DNA from: Terriglobales bacterium
GTDB taxonomy: Bacteria > Acidobacteriota > Terriglobia > Terriglobales > Acidobacteriaceae
Reading direction: 5' to 3'
Assembly: GCA_015655585.1 (NCBI GenBank)
Contig: JAATEV010000117.1
Coordinates: forward strand, 1 to 61,706
Length of the DNA: 61,706 bases
A program made the position numbers and the translations under genes. This document shows, in pieces, positions 8,191 through 16,935 of the stretch. A model generated the notes under the pieces. That model ran no database searches and was not told the DNA's origin. It saw nothing but the letters and a program-made list of their open reading frames with translations. Position 1 is the stretch's first letter, and every line of letters starts with the position of its first letter.

Positions 8191-11013
8191 ATGACGAATA
8201 AGACAGTAACGAATTTGGCGGGAGATACGGCGAACCTGACGCCGGTGATGCGGCAGTACTTTGCGGCTAAGGAGCAGCATCCGGACTGCCTGATGTTCTG
8301 CAGGATCGGGGATTTTTACGAGTTGTTCTACGATGACGCGATCCTGGTGGCACGGGAGCTTCAGCTTACGCTGACGGCGAGGGACAGAGAGAAGAAACAG
8401 CCGATGTGCGGGGTTCCGTACCATGCGGCGGAGATGTATCTGCAAAAGCTGCTGCGGCTGGGCTACAAGATCGCCCTATGCGAGCAGATGGAAGACCCGA
8501 AGCAGACGAAGACGATTGTGCGGCGCGAGGTGACTCGGGTGCTGACGCCGGGGACCGCGCTGGACCCTACGCTGGGGGCGGAGCAGAGTAATTATCTGGC
8601 CAGTGTTTGCGTTTCGGGGTCGGGGGCGCAGCAGGTTTGTGGGCTGGCGCTGCTGGACCTTTCTACGGGAGAGTTTCGGGCTACGGAGTTTGCTGGGGCG
8701 AACGCGTGGGCTTTGCTGATGGATGAGCTGGGTCGGGTTCGGCCGGTGGAGTTGTTGTATGGGGAGGGGTTGCTGGGTGGGGGACGGTTGCCGCTGGGGG
8801 AGAAAAGCGGTCGTGCTACGCACGATGCCCACCTTAGTCGCGATAAAACCGCGACGAAGATGGGGCACCCGGATTCTTCTGATACTTCGAATTCTTTGGT
8901 TGCGGCGGAGGTTGAAGATTCGTCGAACGCTTCGCTGGATGGGATTCGGACGAAGACGGCTTTGGAGGAGTGGGTGTTTACGGCGGAGTATGCGCTGCCG
9001 CTGGTGCGGAATCACTTCAAGGTACACTCGCTGGATGGGATGGGGCTGGGTGGGCATGAGAGCGCCGCAGTTGCTGCGGGGGCTCTGCTGCACTATATGC
9101 GGCAGACGAAGCAGGGTGGGCTGGAGCATGTGGATGGGCTGCGGTTTTATGAGCGATCCACAAGTCTGGAACTGGATGCGGTGAGCGTGAGGAATCTGGA
9201 GCTGGTGGAGCCTTTATTTTCGGGCGAATCGGCGCAGACTACTTTGTTTTATACGATGGACGCTTGTTGTACGCCTATGGGGAAGCGTTTGTTGCGGGCT
9301 TCTTTGCTGCGGCCGTTCAGCAGTCTGGAGGAGATTGAGGCCCGGCTGGAAGCGGTGGGCGAGGCGGTGGGGGACCTGCGGCGGCGTGAGGAGCTGCGGC
9401 GGTCGATGGATGAGGTGCTGGATCTGGAGCGGCTGCTGGGAAGGGTGGCGCTGGATTCGGCTGGGCCGCGCGAGGTGATGGCCCTGGCTAAGACTCTGGG
9501 GTGTTTGCCTGGGGTATTGGCGGCGGTGAGGCGCTTTGAGGCGAAGAGATGGCGGGAGCTGGGTGGAACCCATGTCCCAGAGGCGGGACATGGGGCACCC
9601 GTTGGTGTGGCGGGGATGGACCCGCTGGAAGATTTGCACGCGATGATTGTGCGGACGATTGCGGAGGAGCCTCCGGTGTCTCTGGCGGATGGCGGAGCGA
9701 TTCGCGAGGGCGTGGACGCGGACCTGGATGAGCTAAGGGAGTTGAGCAGGAGCGGGCGGCAGGCGCTGGCGGCGATTGAGGAACGCGAGCGGACGCGGAC
9801 GGGGATCGGATCGCTGAAGGTGCGGTTCAATTCGGTGTTTGGATACTACCTTGAGGTGACGAAGGCGAATGCGAAGTCGGTTCCGGCGGACTATGAGCGG
9901 AAACAGACGCTGGTGAATGCGGAGCGGTTCACTACGCCGGAGCTGAAGGAGTATGAGGCTAAGATTCTGACGGCGCAGGAACGGAGCGGGGAGATTGAAC
10001 GGAGGATCTTTGCGGAGCTGAGGCGGCAGTTGCTGGAGGCGGCGGGACGGATTCGGGAGACGGCGCGGAAGGTGGCGGAGATCGATCTGCTGGGGTGTTT
10101 TGCACATCTTGCTGCGTTGCGCGGATGGGTGAGACCGCAGATGGAGCGGAGCGGCGTGATGGAGTTTGTGCAGGCTCGGCACCCGGTGGTGGAGCGGCGG
10201 CTGGAGGAGTCGGGCGGGGGGCGGTTTGTGCCGAACTCGACCCATATAGACGCGGATGCGGGGCCGGCGGTGCTGCTGATTACGGGGCCGAATATGGGTG
10301 GTAAGAGCACGTATCTGCGGATGGCGGCGCTGCTGGTGGTGATGGCGCAGATGGGCTCGTTCGTTCCGGCGGAGAGGATGCGGCTGGGGTTGGTGGACCG
10401 GATTTATACGCGCATTGGAGCCAGCGATAATGTGGCTCGGGGGCGGTCTACGTTCATGGTGGAGATGACGGAGACGGCGGCGATTCTGAATACGGCTACG
10501 AACCGCTCGCTGGTGCTGCTGGATGAGATGGGGCGTGGGACGGCTACTTATGACGGCTTGAGCCTGGCTTGGGCTACGGTGGAACATCTGCATGACCGGA
10601 TTGGGGCGAGGACGCTGTTTGCTACGCATTATCATGAGCTGACTTTGCTGGCGGACCGGCTGGCTCGGCTGACGAATTTGCGGGTTACGGTGAAGGAGAC
10701 TTCGGGGGGAATCGTGTTTCTGCATACGGTGGAGGCGGGACCGGCCAGTAAGAGCTATGGAATTGAAGTTGCCCGGCTGGCGGGGTTGCCGCAGGTGGTG
10801 ATTTCTCGGGCAAGAGAAGTGCTGAAGGTCCATGAGCGGGCGGAGACGCAGCAGGTGCGGGAGGCTTCGCCTGCGGTGCAGATGCAGATGACGATGTTTA
10901 CTCCGCTGTCGCAGAGGATTGTAGACCGGCTGGCGGAGGCGGATGTGGATGGATTGACTCCGCGGGAGGCTTTGAATCTGCTGGCGGAGTTGCAGAGGGA
11001 GTTGAAGGGATAG
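8191..11013 (+). CDS. mutS: DNA mismatch repair protein MutS with two repeat-derived insertions
   Basis: Mismatch-recognition ATPase of 940 residues, against about 850-870 for typical MutS1. The mismatch-binding Phe42-x-Glu44 sits in RIGDFYELF; Walker [10 protein letters not shown] is at 699-707; [11 protein letters not shown] and FATHYHEL follow; a C-terminal helical part ends [13 protein letters not shown]. Residues 205-228 are encoded by a dispersed palindromic element, and a second hairpin (9569-9594) encodes a [12 protein letters not shown] segment near residue 460 in the lever region. ATG 8191 was preferred over the GTG at 8143 because the extra residues come from the upstream repeat. 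Confidence 0.95.
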   Translation: MTNKTVTNLAGDTANLTPVMRQYFAAKEQHPDCLMFCRIGDFYELFYDDAILVARELQLTLTARDREKKQPMCGVPYHAAEMYLQKLLRLGYKIALCEQMEDPKQTKTIVRREVTRVLTPGTALDPTLGAEQSNYLASVCVSGSGAQQVCGLALLDLSTGEFRATEFAGANAWALLMDELGRVRPVELLYGEGLLGGGRLPLGEKSGRATHDAHLSRDKTATKMGHPDSSDTSNSLVAAEVEDSSNASLDGIRTKTALEEWVFTAEYALPLVRNHFKVHSLDGMGLGGHESAAVAAGALLHYMRQTKQGGLEHVDGLRFYERSTSLELDAVSVRNLELVEPLFSGESAQTTLFYTMDACCTPMGKRLLRASLLRPFSSLEEIEARLEAVGEAVGDLRRREELRRSMDEVLDLERLLGRVALDSAGPREVMALAKTLGCLPGVLAAVRRFEAKRWRELGGTHVPEAGHGAPVGVAGMDPLEDLHAMIVRTIAEEPPVSLADGGAIREGVDADLDELRELSRSGRQALAAIEERERTRTGIGSLKVRFNSVFGYYLEVTKANAKSVPADYERKQTLVNAERFTTPELKEYEAKILTAQERSGEIERRIFAELRRQLLEAAGRIRETARKVAEIDLLGCFAHLAALRGWVRPQMERSGVMEFVQARHPVVERRLEESGGGRFVPNSTHIDADAGPAVLLITGPNMGGKSTYLRMAALLVVMAQMGSFVPAERMRLGLVDRIYTRIGASDNVARGRSTFMVEMTETAAILNTATNRSLVLLDEMGRGTATYDGLSLAWATVEHLHDRIGARTLFATHYHELTLLADRLARLTNLRVTVKETSGGIVFLHTVEAGPASKSYGIEVARLAGLPQVVISRAREVLKVHERAETQQVREASPAVQMQMTMFTPLSQRIVDRLAEADVDGLTPREALNLLAELQRELKG
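8805..8872 (+). repeat. Family A palindromic element, in-frame copy inside mutS
   Basis: Contains hairpins TCGTGC-tac-GCACGA and CCCACCTTAGTCGCG / CGCGACGAAGATGGGG. The inner stem reads TCGCG/CGCGA where other copies have AGCGAC/GTCGCT, i.e. paired changes. It is read through in the sense direction, encoding about residues 205-228 of MutS. Confidence 0.85.
9569..9594 (+). repeat. Short perfect hairpin inside mutS
   Basis: CCCATGTCCC, six-nt loop, GGGACATGGG, followed by GCACCCG as in the tail of family A copies (ATGGGGCACCCG). In frame, and probably a shorter relative of family A. Confidence 0.6.
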
Positions 11014-11014
11014 T

Positions 11015-11117
11015 GTCCTGCCGGACGGGCCTCCTGCGCGGAGAGCGGTCACTTCGTGACTTGTATACCGGTCTGGGTAGGGTTAGATGCTTGGGGCCTC
11101 GCTTTGCTCGGCGGTTA
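11015..11117 (+). repeat. Family B element, partial copy downstream of mutS
   Basis: Starts one base after the mutS stop codon with GTCCTGCCGGACGGGCC and GGTCACTTCGTGAC, then runs into the element core in inverted orientation (GTATACCGGTCTGGGTAGG). It looks like a half copy, and fills the mutS-anmK gap. Confidence 0.75.
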
Positions 11118-11140
11118 GATGATTTTTGTGGGAGGGTTGC

Positions 11141-12325
11141 TTGAAGGCTTTGGTCGTGGCTGGGGTGATGAGCGGGACTTCGGCGGATGGTGTGGATGTT
11201 GCTATTTGCCGGGTCTCTCCTGCTCGGGTGAAGGGCGGCGTGCCGGTGGTGAAGCTGCTGGGGCATGTTGGCTCGGCCTATCCTAAGGCCGTGAGAGCGG
11301 CAGTGCTGGTGGCTATGGATTCGCAGGCGATTCCGATGGCCGATGTGGCTCGGCTGAACTGGCGGCTGGGCGAGGTGTATGCCGAGGCCGTGGAGAAGGC
11401 ACAGGCCCAGGTTGGGGTGAAGGTGGATCTGGTGGGGTGTCATGGGCAGACGGTGTATCACCAGGGCGCGGCGGACAGGTTTCTGGGCAAGGCTACTCGG
11501 GCTACGTGGCAGATGGGCGAGGCCTCGGTGATTGCAGAGAGGCTGCGGGTGCCGGTGGTGAGTGACTTTCGTCCGGCGGACCTTGCGGCGGGCGGGCAGG
11601 GCGCTCCGCTGGTGCCTATGCTGGATTACTGCATGTTCCGTTCGGAGAAGGTGGGCCGGGTGCTGCTGAATCTGGGAGGGATTGCGAACTTTACGGCGAT
11701 TCCGGCGGGCGCGGGAACGGATGCGGTGATGGCGTTCGATACGGGGCCGGGGAACATGGTGATCGATGCCTGTATGCGGCGGATGTATGAGCGGGACTTT
11801 GATAAATCGGGCTCGGTGGCGCGGACGGGAATGGTGTTGCAGGGAGTGGTGGACGCGGTTTTGAAGGAGAAGTACTTCTCTGCCCTGCCGCCGAAGTCGG
11901 GCGGGCGGGAGCAGTTTGGGGAGGCGTTCGCTTCGCGGTTTGTGGCGATGTGTCGGAAGGCGGGTGGGAGGGATTCGCGGGACGAGGACATTGTGGCTAC
12001 GGCTACGGCGCTGACGGCACAGTCGGTGGTGGATGCTTATAAAAAATTTGTGGCGAAGAAGGCGGGTTGGACGCTGCCGGTGGAGTTTGTAGCAGCGGGT
12101 GGTGGGACTAAGAACGACACGCTGATGAGGATGCTGCGGGAGGGGTTGGAGCCGCTGGGAGTGAAGGTGCGGATGATGGAGGAGCTGGGGGTTCCGGCGC
12201 AGGCCAAGGAAGCGGTGGCGTTTGCGTTGCTGGCCTGGTTGAGCTGGTTTGGGCTGCCGGGAAATGTGCCTTCGGCTACAGGGGCGCAGAGATTGGTGGT
12301 GTTGGGGAAGGTTACGCACGGGTGA
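11141..12325 (+). CDS. anmK: Anhydro-N-acetylmuramic acid kinase
   Basis: Cell-wall recycling kinase that opens and phosphorylates 1,6-anhydro-MurNAc to MurNAc 6-phosphate. 394 residues: phosphate loop VMSGTSADGVDVAIC at the N-terminus, VGCHGQTVYH, the nucleotide/sugar motifs VLLNLGGIANFT and AFDTGPGNMVIDA, and FVAAGGGTKND in the C-terminal lobe. The TTG at 11141 is chosen because GGGAGGG lies 6 nt upstream; an in-frame TTG at 11126 would precede that site. Its TGA overlaps a GTG start for the next gene. Confidence 0.93.
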   Translation: MKALVVAGVMSGTSADGVDVAICRVSPARVKGGVPVVKLLGHVGSAYPKAVRAAVLVAMDSQAIPMADVARLNWRLGEVYAEAVEKAQAQVGVKVDLVGCHGQTVYHQGAADRFLGKATRATWQMGEASVIAERLRVPVVSDFRPADLAAGGQGAPLVPMLDYCMFRSEKVGRVLLNLGGIANFTAIPAGAGTDAVMAFDTGPGNMVIDACMRRMYERDFDKSGSVARTGMVLQGVVDAVLKEKYFSALPPKSGGREQFGEAFASRFVAMCRKAGGRDSRDEDIVATATALTAQSVVDAYKKFVAKKAGWTLPVEFVAAGGGTKNDTLMRMLREGLEPLGVKVRMMEELGVPAQAKEAVAFALLAWLSWFGLPGNVPSATGAQRLVVLGKVTHG

Positions 12326-13974
12326 AAGCTTTGGCCTCGAAGAAGAAAGCGGTCGTGCTTTGCACGATGCCCACCTTAGCGACGATGAAGCCGTCGCTAA
12401 GATGGGGAACCCGGATTTGTGACGGATTGACGTGGTTACGTGCTGGTGGGTGGCTGGTGGTCGGTGGATGTTTGCTGGTGGGTGGGTGCCGGGGGCGGGT
12501 GGATGATTCGGCGACGGTGACTATGGTGATTGAGAGTAGTCCGAACAACCTTGATCTGCGGCAGGGGACGGATGCTCAGTCGGAGAGGGTGGGAGGGCTG
12601 ATCTTCGATGCGCTGGTGAAGAAGGATGATCGGTATGAGCTGCGACCGTGGCTGGCGGAGAGATGGGAGCAGCCGGATGATTTGACCTGGGTGTTTCATC
12701 TGCGGGATGGGGTCCGGTTTCAGGATGGAAGGCCGCTGGAGGCTGCGGATGTAGCTTATACGATTGAGAGCTTGATTGATGGCTCGCTCGTTACAGCCAA
12801 GAGCGGGAACTTTGCGGATGTGGAACGGGCAGAGGCTAAGGACCGGCTGACGGTGGTGGTGCGGATGAAGCGGCCGAATGCGGGGCTGCTGTTCAACCTG
12901 AGCGATGGACTATTTGGCGTGGTGCCGCGGGGGAGCGGGCGGGAGTTTGGGCTTCATCCGGTGGGGTCGGGGCCGTTTCGGTTTGTGAGTGCGGTGCAGG
13001 ACAAGGAGGTTTTGCTGGCACGGAATGATGGGTATTGGGCAGGGACTCCCGCGATTCCTGCCGGGTCGCGGAGGATTGAGCGGGTTCGGTTCGAGGTGGT
13101 TCCGGATGCTATTACGAGCGCGCTGGAGCTGAAGAAGGGGTCGGCGGATGTGGCCAGCAACGTGGTGACGCTGGACATGGTGGAGACGCTGAAGAAGGCT
13201 CCGAATTTGAAGGTGGAGGCGGCGGCGGGGTCGCCGATGGTTTATGTAACTTTTAATGTTACGGATGGATTTTTGAAGGACGCACGAGTGCGGCAGGCGA
13301 TTGCGTATGCGATGGACCGGCAGGCGATTGTGGATGCGATATGGCGCGGACAGGCTAGGCTGGCCGATACTCTGTTGCCGGTGGGGCACTGGGCGGCGGC
13401 TACGGATGTGGCGCGGTATCCGCATGATGTGGCGCGAGCGCGGAGGCTGTTGGATGAGGCGGGCTTCCCTGCCGCGAAGGACGGCGTTCGGCTGCGGCTG
13501 ACGATGAAGACGAGCACAGACGAGACGACGCGGCTGATGGCTACGGTGCTGCAACAGCAGTTGCGTGAGGCGGAGATTCGGCTGGAGATACGGTCTTCGG
13601 AGTTTGGGACGTTCTACTCGGATGTGACGCGGGGCGCGTTCCAGATGTATGCGCTGCGATGGATTGGAAGCAATGAAGACCCGGACATCTTTCGGTATGC
13701 GTATGGGACGGGGAGTTTTCCACCGAAGGGCGGGAATCGGGGGCGATACTCGAATACCCGGGTGGATGCGTTGCTGGCGGAGGCGGCGGGATCTTCGGAC
13801 AGGACGGTGCGGAAGAGGGATTACGAGAAGGTGCAGGAGATTCTGGCGGAAGAGCTGCCGGGGATTCCGATGTGGTACCCGAATAACGAGGTGGTGCATA
13901 CGCGAAGGGTGGAGGGGATCAGGCCGCGGGGGTCGGGGGACTTCGGGTTTCTGGCGGAGGCGTGGGTGCGGTGA
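12322..13974 (+). CDS. Peptide/nickel-type ABC solute-binding lipoprotein (SBP_bac_5)
   Basis: Periplasmic family-5 binding protein of 550 residues. After a lipoprotein signal (WLVVGGCLLVGGC, lipid cysteine probably Cys56) come DLRQGTDAQSERVGGLIFDALVKKD, WVFHLRDGVRFQDGRPLEAADVAYTIES, GSGPFRF and VRQAIAYAMDRQAIVDAI, all typical of DppA/OppA. No permease or ATPase genes adjoin it. GTG 12322 overlaps the anmK stop (GTGA) and has GGGGAAGG upstream, but the first ~35 residues are encoded by a family A repeat; a TTG at 12427 would give an ordinary signal peptide. Which start is used cannot be settled here. Confidence 0.85.
   Translation: MKALASKKKAVVLCTMPTLATMKPSLRWGTRICDGLTWLRAGGWLVVGGCLLVGGCRGRVDDSATVTMVIESSPNNLDLRQGTDAQSERVGGLIFDALVKKDDRYELRPWLAERWEQPDDLTWVFHLRDGVRFQDGRPLEAADVAYTIESLIDGSLVTAKSGNFADVERAEAKDRLTVVVRMKRPNAGLLFNLSDGLFGVVPRGSGREFGLHPVGSGPFRFVSAVQDKEVLLARNDGYWAGTPAIPAGSRRIERVRFEVVPDAITSALELKKGSADVASNVVTLDMVETLKKAPNLKVEAAAGSPMVYVTFNVTDGFLKDARVRQAIAYAMDRQAIVDAIWRGQARLADTLLPVGHWAAATDVARYPHDVARARRLLDEAGFPAAKDGVRLRLTMKTSTDETTRLMATVLQQQLREAEIRLEIRSSEFGTFYSDVTRGAFQMYALRWIGSNEDPDIFRYAYGTGSFPPKGGNRGRYSNTRVDALLAEAAGSSDRTVRKRDYEKVQEILAEELPGIPMWYPNNEVVHTRRVEGIRPRGSGDFGFLAEAWVR
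12347..12413 (+). repeat. Family A palindromic element at the start of the binding-protein gene
   Basis: Hairpins TCGTGC-ttt-GCACGA and CCCACCTTAGCGACG / CGTCGCTAAGATGGGG. Read from the GTG at 12322 it is open, in a different frame from the mutS copy. Confidence 0.85.
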
Positions 13975-14056
13975 GGCGATTCCCGCAGCCAACATCCTAA
14001 TATGCAATAACTTGCATTTTCACCTTACCGCTTATCTCCGTGTACTTTAAGTACAG

Positions 14057-14947
14057 ATGCGACCAGGAATCTCTACCCACGTCTTCTTCTCGCAGCGTCT
14101 ACATCCCGGCCTGCTCGACTCTCTGCACAAAGCTGGAGCCCAAAGCATCGAGCTCTTTGCCGGACGCCATCACTTCGACTACACGGACCGCGCCCAGGTT
14201 CGCGAGATCGCCAGTTGGTTTCACTCTACGGGCGTGTTTGCGAGCCTGCACCAGCCTCTCTATCTGAGCGACCGGTCGGACGCTCAGTGGTCGCGCCATG
14301 TCTCTCCGAATCTGAACCTGATTGCTCCGGAGAAGTCTCACCGCATTGCGGCTATGGACGAGGTAAAGCGGGCCCTTGAATCTGCCGAGCAGATCCCTAT
14401 CACCGCTTGTACGCTGCATCTTGGTTACAAGGACGATGCGTGGAACCTTCGCGCTCTGGAGAACTCGCTTACAGCGATTGAGCATCTCAAGGCTTTCGCC
14501 CATCCGCTGGGCGTCCGCATCCTTCTTGAAAATTTGCAGAACGAGATTACTACCCCGGAGCATCTTCTGGAGATCGTGAAGGTGGGCCACTTCGACCGGG
14601 TTGGGTTCTGCCTTGACCTGGGCCACGCGCATATCTCGGCGCCGGAGGGACAGAAGGGTATCGACGAGGCCTTCGAAGTGCTGGGCCCTCGTGTCGCGCA
14701 GCTTCATATGCATGATAATGGCGGCCAGAAGGACGAGCACCAGTGGCCGGGCAGCGGCTCGATCGACTGGCAGAACGTGGCTCGGCGCATGGCCGCTCTG
14801 CCTGCTGGTACTCCGGCCATTCTGGAGATTTCGCACGAACTTGAGGAGAGCACTGAATCCGTGGTGGCCAAAGCTACGTTGGCCTTCGATCTCTTCCGGC
14901 GCAACTCGGAGCGGCTTCAGGCCTCGGCTGGATCGACGCAACTCTAA
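14057..14947 (+). CDS. Sugar phosphate isomerase/epimerase (xylose isomerase-like TIM barrel)
   Basis: 296-residue member of the AP-endonuclease-2/IolE-like barrel family. Metal-site segments are visible in order: LHL (His in TACTLHLGYKD), Glu in ILLENLQNE, Asp-His in CLDLGHAHI, His in QLHMHDNGG and Glu in ILEISHE. Substrate cannot be told from sequence; sugar isomerisation or endonuclease IV-like repair are the family options, and the former is likelier given IELFAGRHHFDY. No neighbour helps. The start is the first ATG after the gap and has no obvious Shine-Dalgarno. Third positions are C-rich, unlike the G-rich plus-strand genes just upstream. Confidence 0.8.
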   Translation: MRPGISTHVFFSQRLHPGLLDSLHKAGAQSIELFAGRHHFDYTDRAQVREIASWFHSTGVFASLHQPLYLSDRSDAQWSRHVSPNLNLIAPEKSHRIAAMDEVKRALESAEQIPITACTLHLGYKDDAWNLRALENSLTAIEHLKAFAHPLGVRILLENLQNEITTPEHLLEIVKVGHFDRVGFCLDLGHAHISAPEGQKGIDEAFEVLGPRVAQLHMHDNGGQKDEHQWPGSGSIDWQNVARRMAALPAGTPAILEISHELEESTESVVAKATLAFDLFRRNSERLQASAGSTQL

Positions 14948-14999
14948 CGGCATGGCCCCCATGAAGACCTTCGTCCGTAGATTCATGTAACCTCATCCC

Positions 15000-15455
15000 A
15001 TGAAGCGCCGAATTCTCCTCACCGCATCGCTCCTTCTCTGCTCTCTCCCTCTTGCCGCTCAGGCTCCTGAGAGCGGCTTCTGGCGCGCCGAGAGCCAGAC
15101 TGCACACACCATTACCGGCGACGTTGCGCTCTCGGGCGATCGGCTGTTTATCAATCTTGTCCGCTTTACGATCTCGCAGGTCCGCACGCTGGAACCTGCG
15201 GAGGTCAGCGCTGCGTTCAACCCGGATACTCCCGGCGGCACCGCTAATCTTTATCGCGTGAGCATCCCTGCCGACAAGCAGTTTCTGCACCACAATACGC
15301 TCTGCGGATCGGAGACGGCCGTTTGGATGGCTACCTACGCACAAGGACGCTCGCTGCGGATCATCTTCTACTCCAGCGAAAAACCGCCCGTTTTCACGAT
15401 TGACGCGCTGGAGAACTCGACCGATACGTGCGGCTCGTTTGGCTATGTCAGATAA
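15000..15455 (+). CDS. Secreted hypothetical protein
   Basis: 151 residues with a clear signal peptide (MKRRILLTASLLLCSLPLAAQA) and a mature part of about 130 residues containing two cysteines (in NTLCGSE and DTCGSF) that could form one disulfide. No domain recognised. It lies 52 bp after the isomerase gene and before a TIGR03435-type secreted protein, and shares their C-rich coding composition. Envelope or extracellular location is inferred from the signal only. Confidence 0.7.
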   Translation: MKRRILLTASLLLCSLPLAAQAPESGFWRAESQTAHTITGDVALSGDRLFINLVRFTISQVRTLEPAEVSAAFNPDTPGGTANLYRVSIPADKQFLHHNTLCGSETAVWMATYAQGRSLRIIFYSSEKPPVFTIDALENSTDTCGSFGYVR

Positions 15456-15636
15456 TCTGAACGCAACCGAAGCGATGCATCCTTTCATTCGATCTACGCG
15501 GGAGGATTTATGAACCCCGGCAGCCCGGAACAAATATTTTCAATTTCGGTGACGATTTCTTTACCCTATGTAGATTACTATTTCAGAAACGCTTCAACCT
15601 GAACTGAATTGCCAAGCACAGCTTCGGAGGCTTCCC

Positions 15637-16776
15637 ATGAAACGCATAACGTCCCTGATGGCTCTTCTCATTCTGATCCTCGCCTCCGCGCTGCATCTCC
15701 ACGCCCAAGCCGCTGCTCCCGATATTACCGGCAACTGGCAGGGTACTCTGCAGGTCGGGCAAGGAACGCGTAGCGTCATCAAGATCAGCCGGGAAGATGG
15801 CAAACTCAAGGCCACTATGTATAACGCCGATCAGGGCGGCCAACCTATCCCCCTTACTACAATCTCGCTTCAGGGCACCACTTTCAGCTTCACGATCAAT
15901 TCCGTTGAAGCTACCTATACCGGGACTCTCAATCCTGACGGCAAGACCATCTCCGGCAATGCCATCCTGAACGGTCAGCCTCACGCGCTCAACCTGGAGC
16001 ATGTGACTCCTGAGAACACGTGGCCTATTCCTGAGCCACCGAAGCCTATGGCTGCTGACGCCAAGCCCAAGTTCGACGTTGTTACCGTCAAGCCCAGCGA
16101 TCCCAATAAGCCCGGCAAGCTCTTCACTATCCGAGGCCGTCACGTCGTTACGATCAACACCAACATGAACGATCTCGTCAGCCTCGCTTATGGCATCCAG
16201 GTTAAACAACTCATCAATGCTCCTGACTGGTTCGGCACCGAGAAGTTCGATATCGACGGCGTTCCCGATGTAGAGGGCCAGCCCAATGGCGAGCAGTTCA
16301 AGATGCTCTTCCAATCCGTCCTTACCGACCGCTTCAAACTGACTTTCCATCACGATCAGCGCGAACTCTCTGTCTACGTTCTTACTGTGGGAAAGGGAGG
16401 CCCGAAACTCACCGAATCCACCAGCCCAGCGAGCAATCCGGGAGCCTTCTTCTTCCGAGGACTGGGCGATCTCACCGTTGCTAACTTCACCATGAAGGAC
16501 TTCTGCGGAGGGATGCAAGGATCAGTGATGGACAAGCCCGTGGTCGATCATACCGGCCTTACCGGACGCTACGACTTCAAGCTGAAGTGGACCCCGGATG
16601 AGTCGCAGTTCTCCGCTTTTGGCGCGCATATTCAGCCGCCTGCTACAGAAGATCCTAATGCTCCGCCGTCTCTTTATACGGCTATTCAGGAACAACTGGG
16701 GTTGAAGCTGGACGCCGCCCGTGCGCCTGCCGACGTGCTTGTGATTGACCACGTGGAGAGACCTTCGGCTAACTAG
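15637..16776 (+). CDS. TIGR03435-type secreted protein
   Basis: 379 residues: signal peptide 1-24 (MKRITSLMALLILILASALHLHAQ), a lipocalin-like beta stretch at about 28-125 (DITGNWQGTLQVGQGTRSVIKIS), then the TIGR03435 domain with KFDVVTVKPSDPN, LVSLAYGIQVKQLINAPDWFGTEKFDIDG, LFQSVLTDRFKLTFHHDQRELSVYVLTVGKGGPKL in segments, and a C-terminal TGLTGRYDFKLKWTPD. The family is greatly expanded in Acidobacteriota and of unknown function. GGAGG lies 6 nt before ATG 15637. Confidence 0.88.
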   Translation: MKRITSLMALLILILASALHLHAQAAAPDITGNWQGTLQVGQGTRSVIKISREDGKLKATMYNADQGGQPIPLTTISLQGTTFSFTINSVEATYTGTLNPDGKTISGNAILNGQPHALNLEHVTPENTWPIPEPPKPMAADAKPKFDVVTVKPSDPNKPGKLFTIRGRHVVTINTNMNDLVSLAYGIQVKQLINAPDWFGTEKFDIDGVPDVEGQPNGEQFKMLFQSVLTDRFKLTFHHDQRELSVYVLTVGKGGPKLTESTSPASNPGAFFFRGLGDLTVANFTMKDFCGGMQGSVMDKPVVDHTGLTGRYDFKLKWTPDESQFSAFGAHIQPPATEDPNAPPSLYTAIQEQLGLKLDAARAPADVLVIDHVERPSAN

Positions 16777-16783
16777 AGTTGCG

Positions 16784-16827
16784 TGTTCTTTTTTTCCGTC
16801 GACCGAAGGCCGACGGAAAAAAGAACA
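16784..16827. terminator. Bidirectional hairpin terminator
   Basis: TGTTCTTTTTTTCCGTCG, eight-nt loop, CGACGGAAAAAAGAACA. T-rich on one arm and A-rich on the other, placed between convergent genes (TIGR03435 protein and plastocyanin-like gene), so it can stop transcription from both sides. Confidence 0.85.
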
Positions 16828-16847
16828 GTGGGGGTGAGGGCGCGAAG

Positions 16848-16869
16848 GCGGTGGGGCTGAAGCCCCGCC
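16848..16869. repeat. GC-rich hairpin with flanking CCCTTTCAAAA repeats
   Basis: GGCGGTGGGGCT-ga-AGCCCCGCC hairpin, followed by two direct copies of CCCTTTCAAAA at about 16868 and 16908. Role unknown; probably a dispersed intergenic element. Confidence 0.45.
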
Positions 16870-16935
16870 CTTTCAAAACAAGTTCCTCCTCTTCAGGACG
16901 AACTCTTCCCTTTCAAAATAATTTGTCGATGCGGC

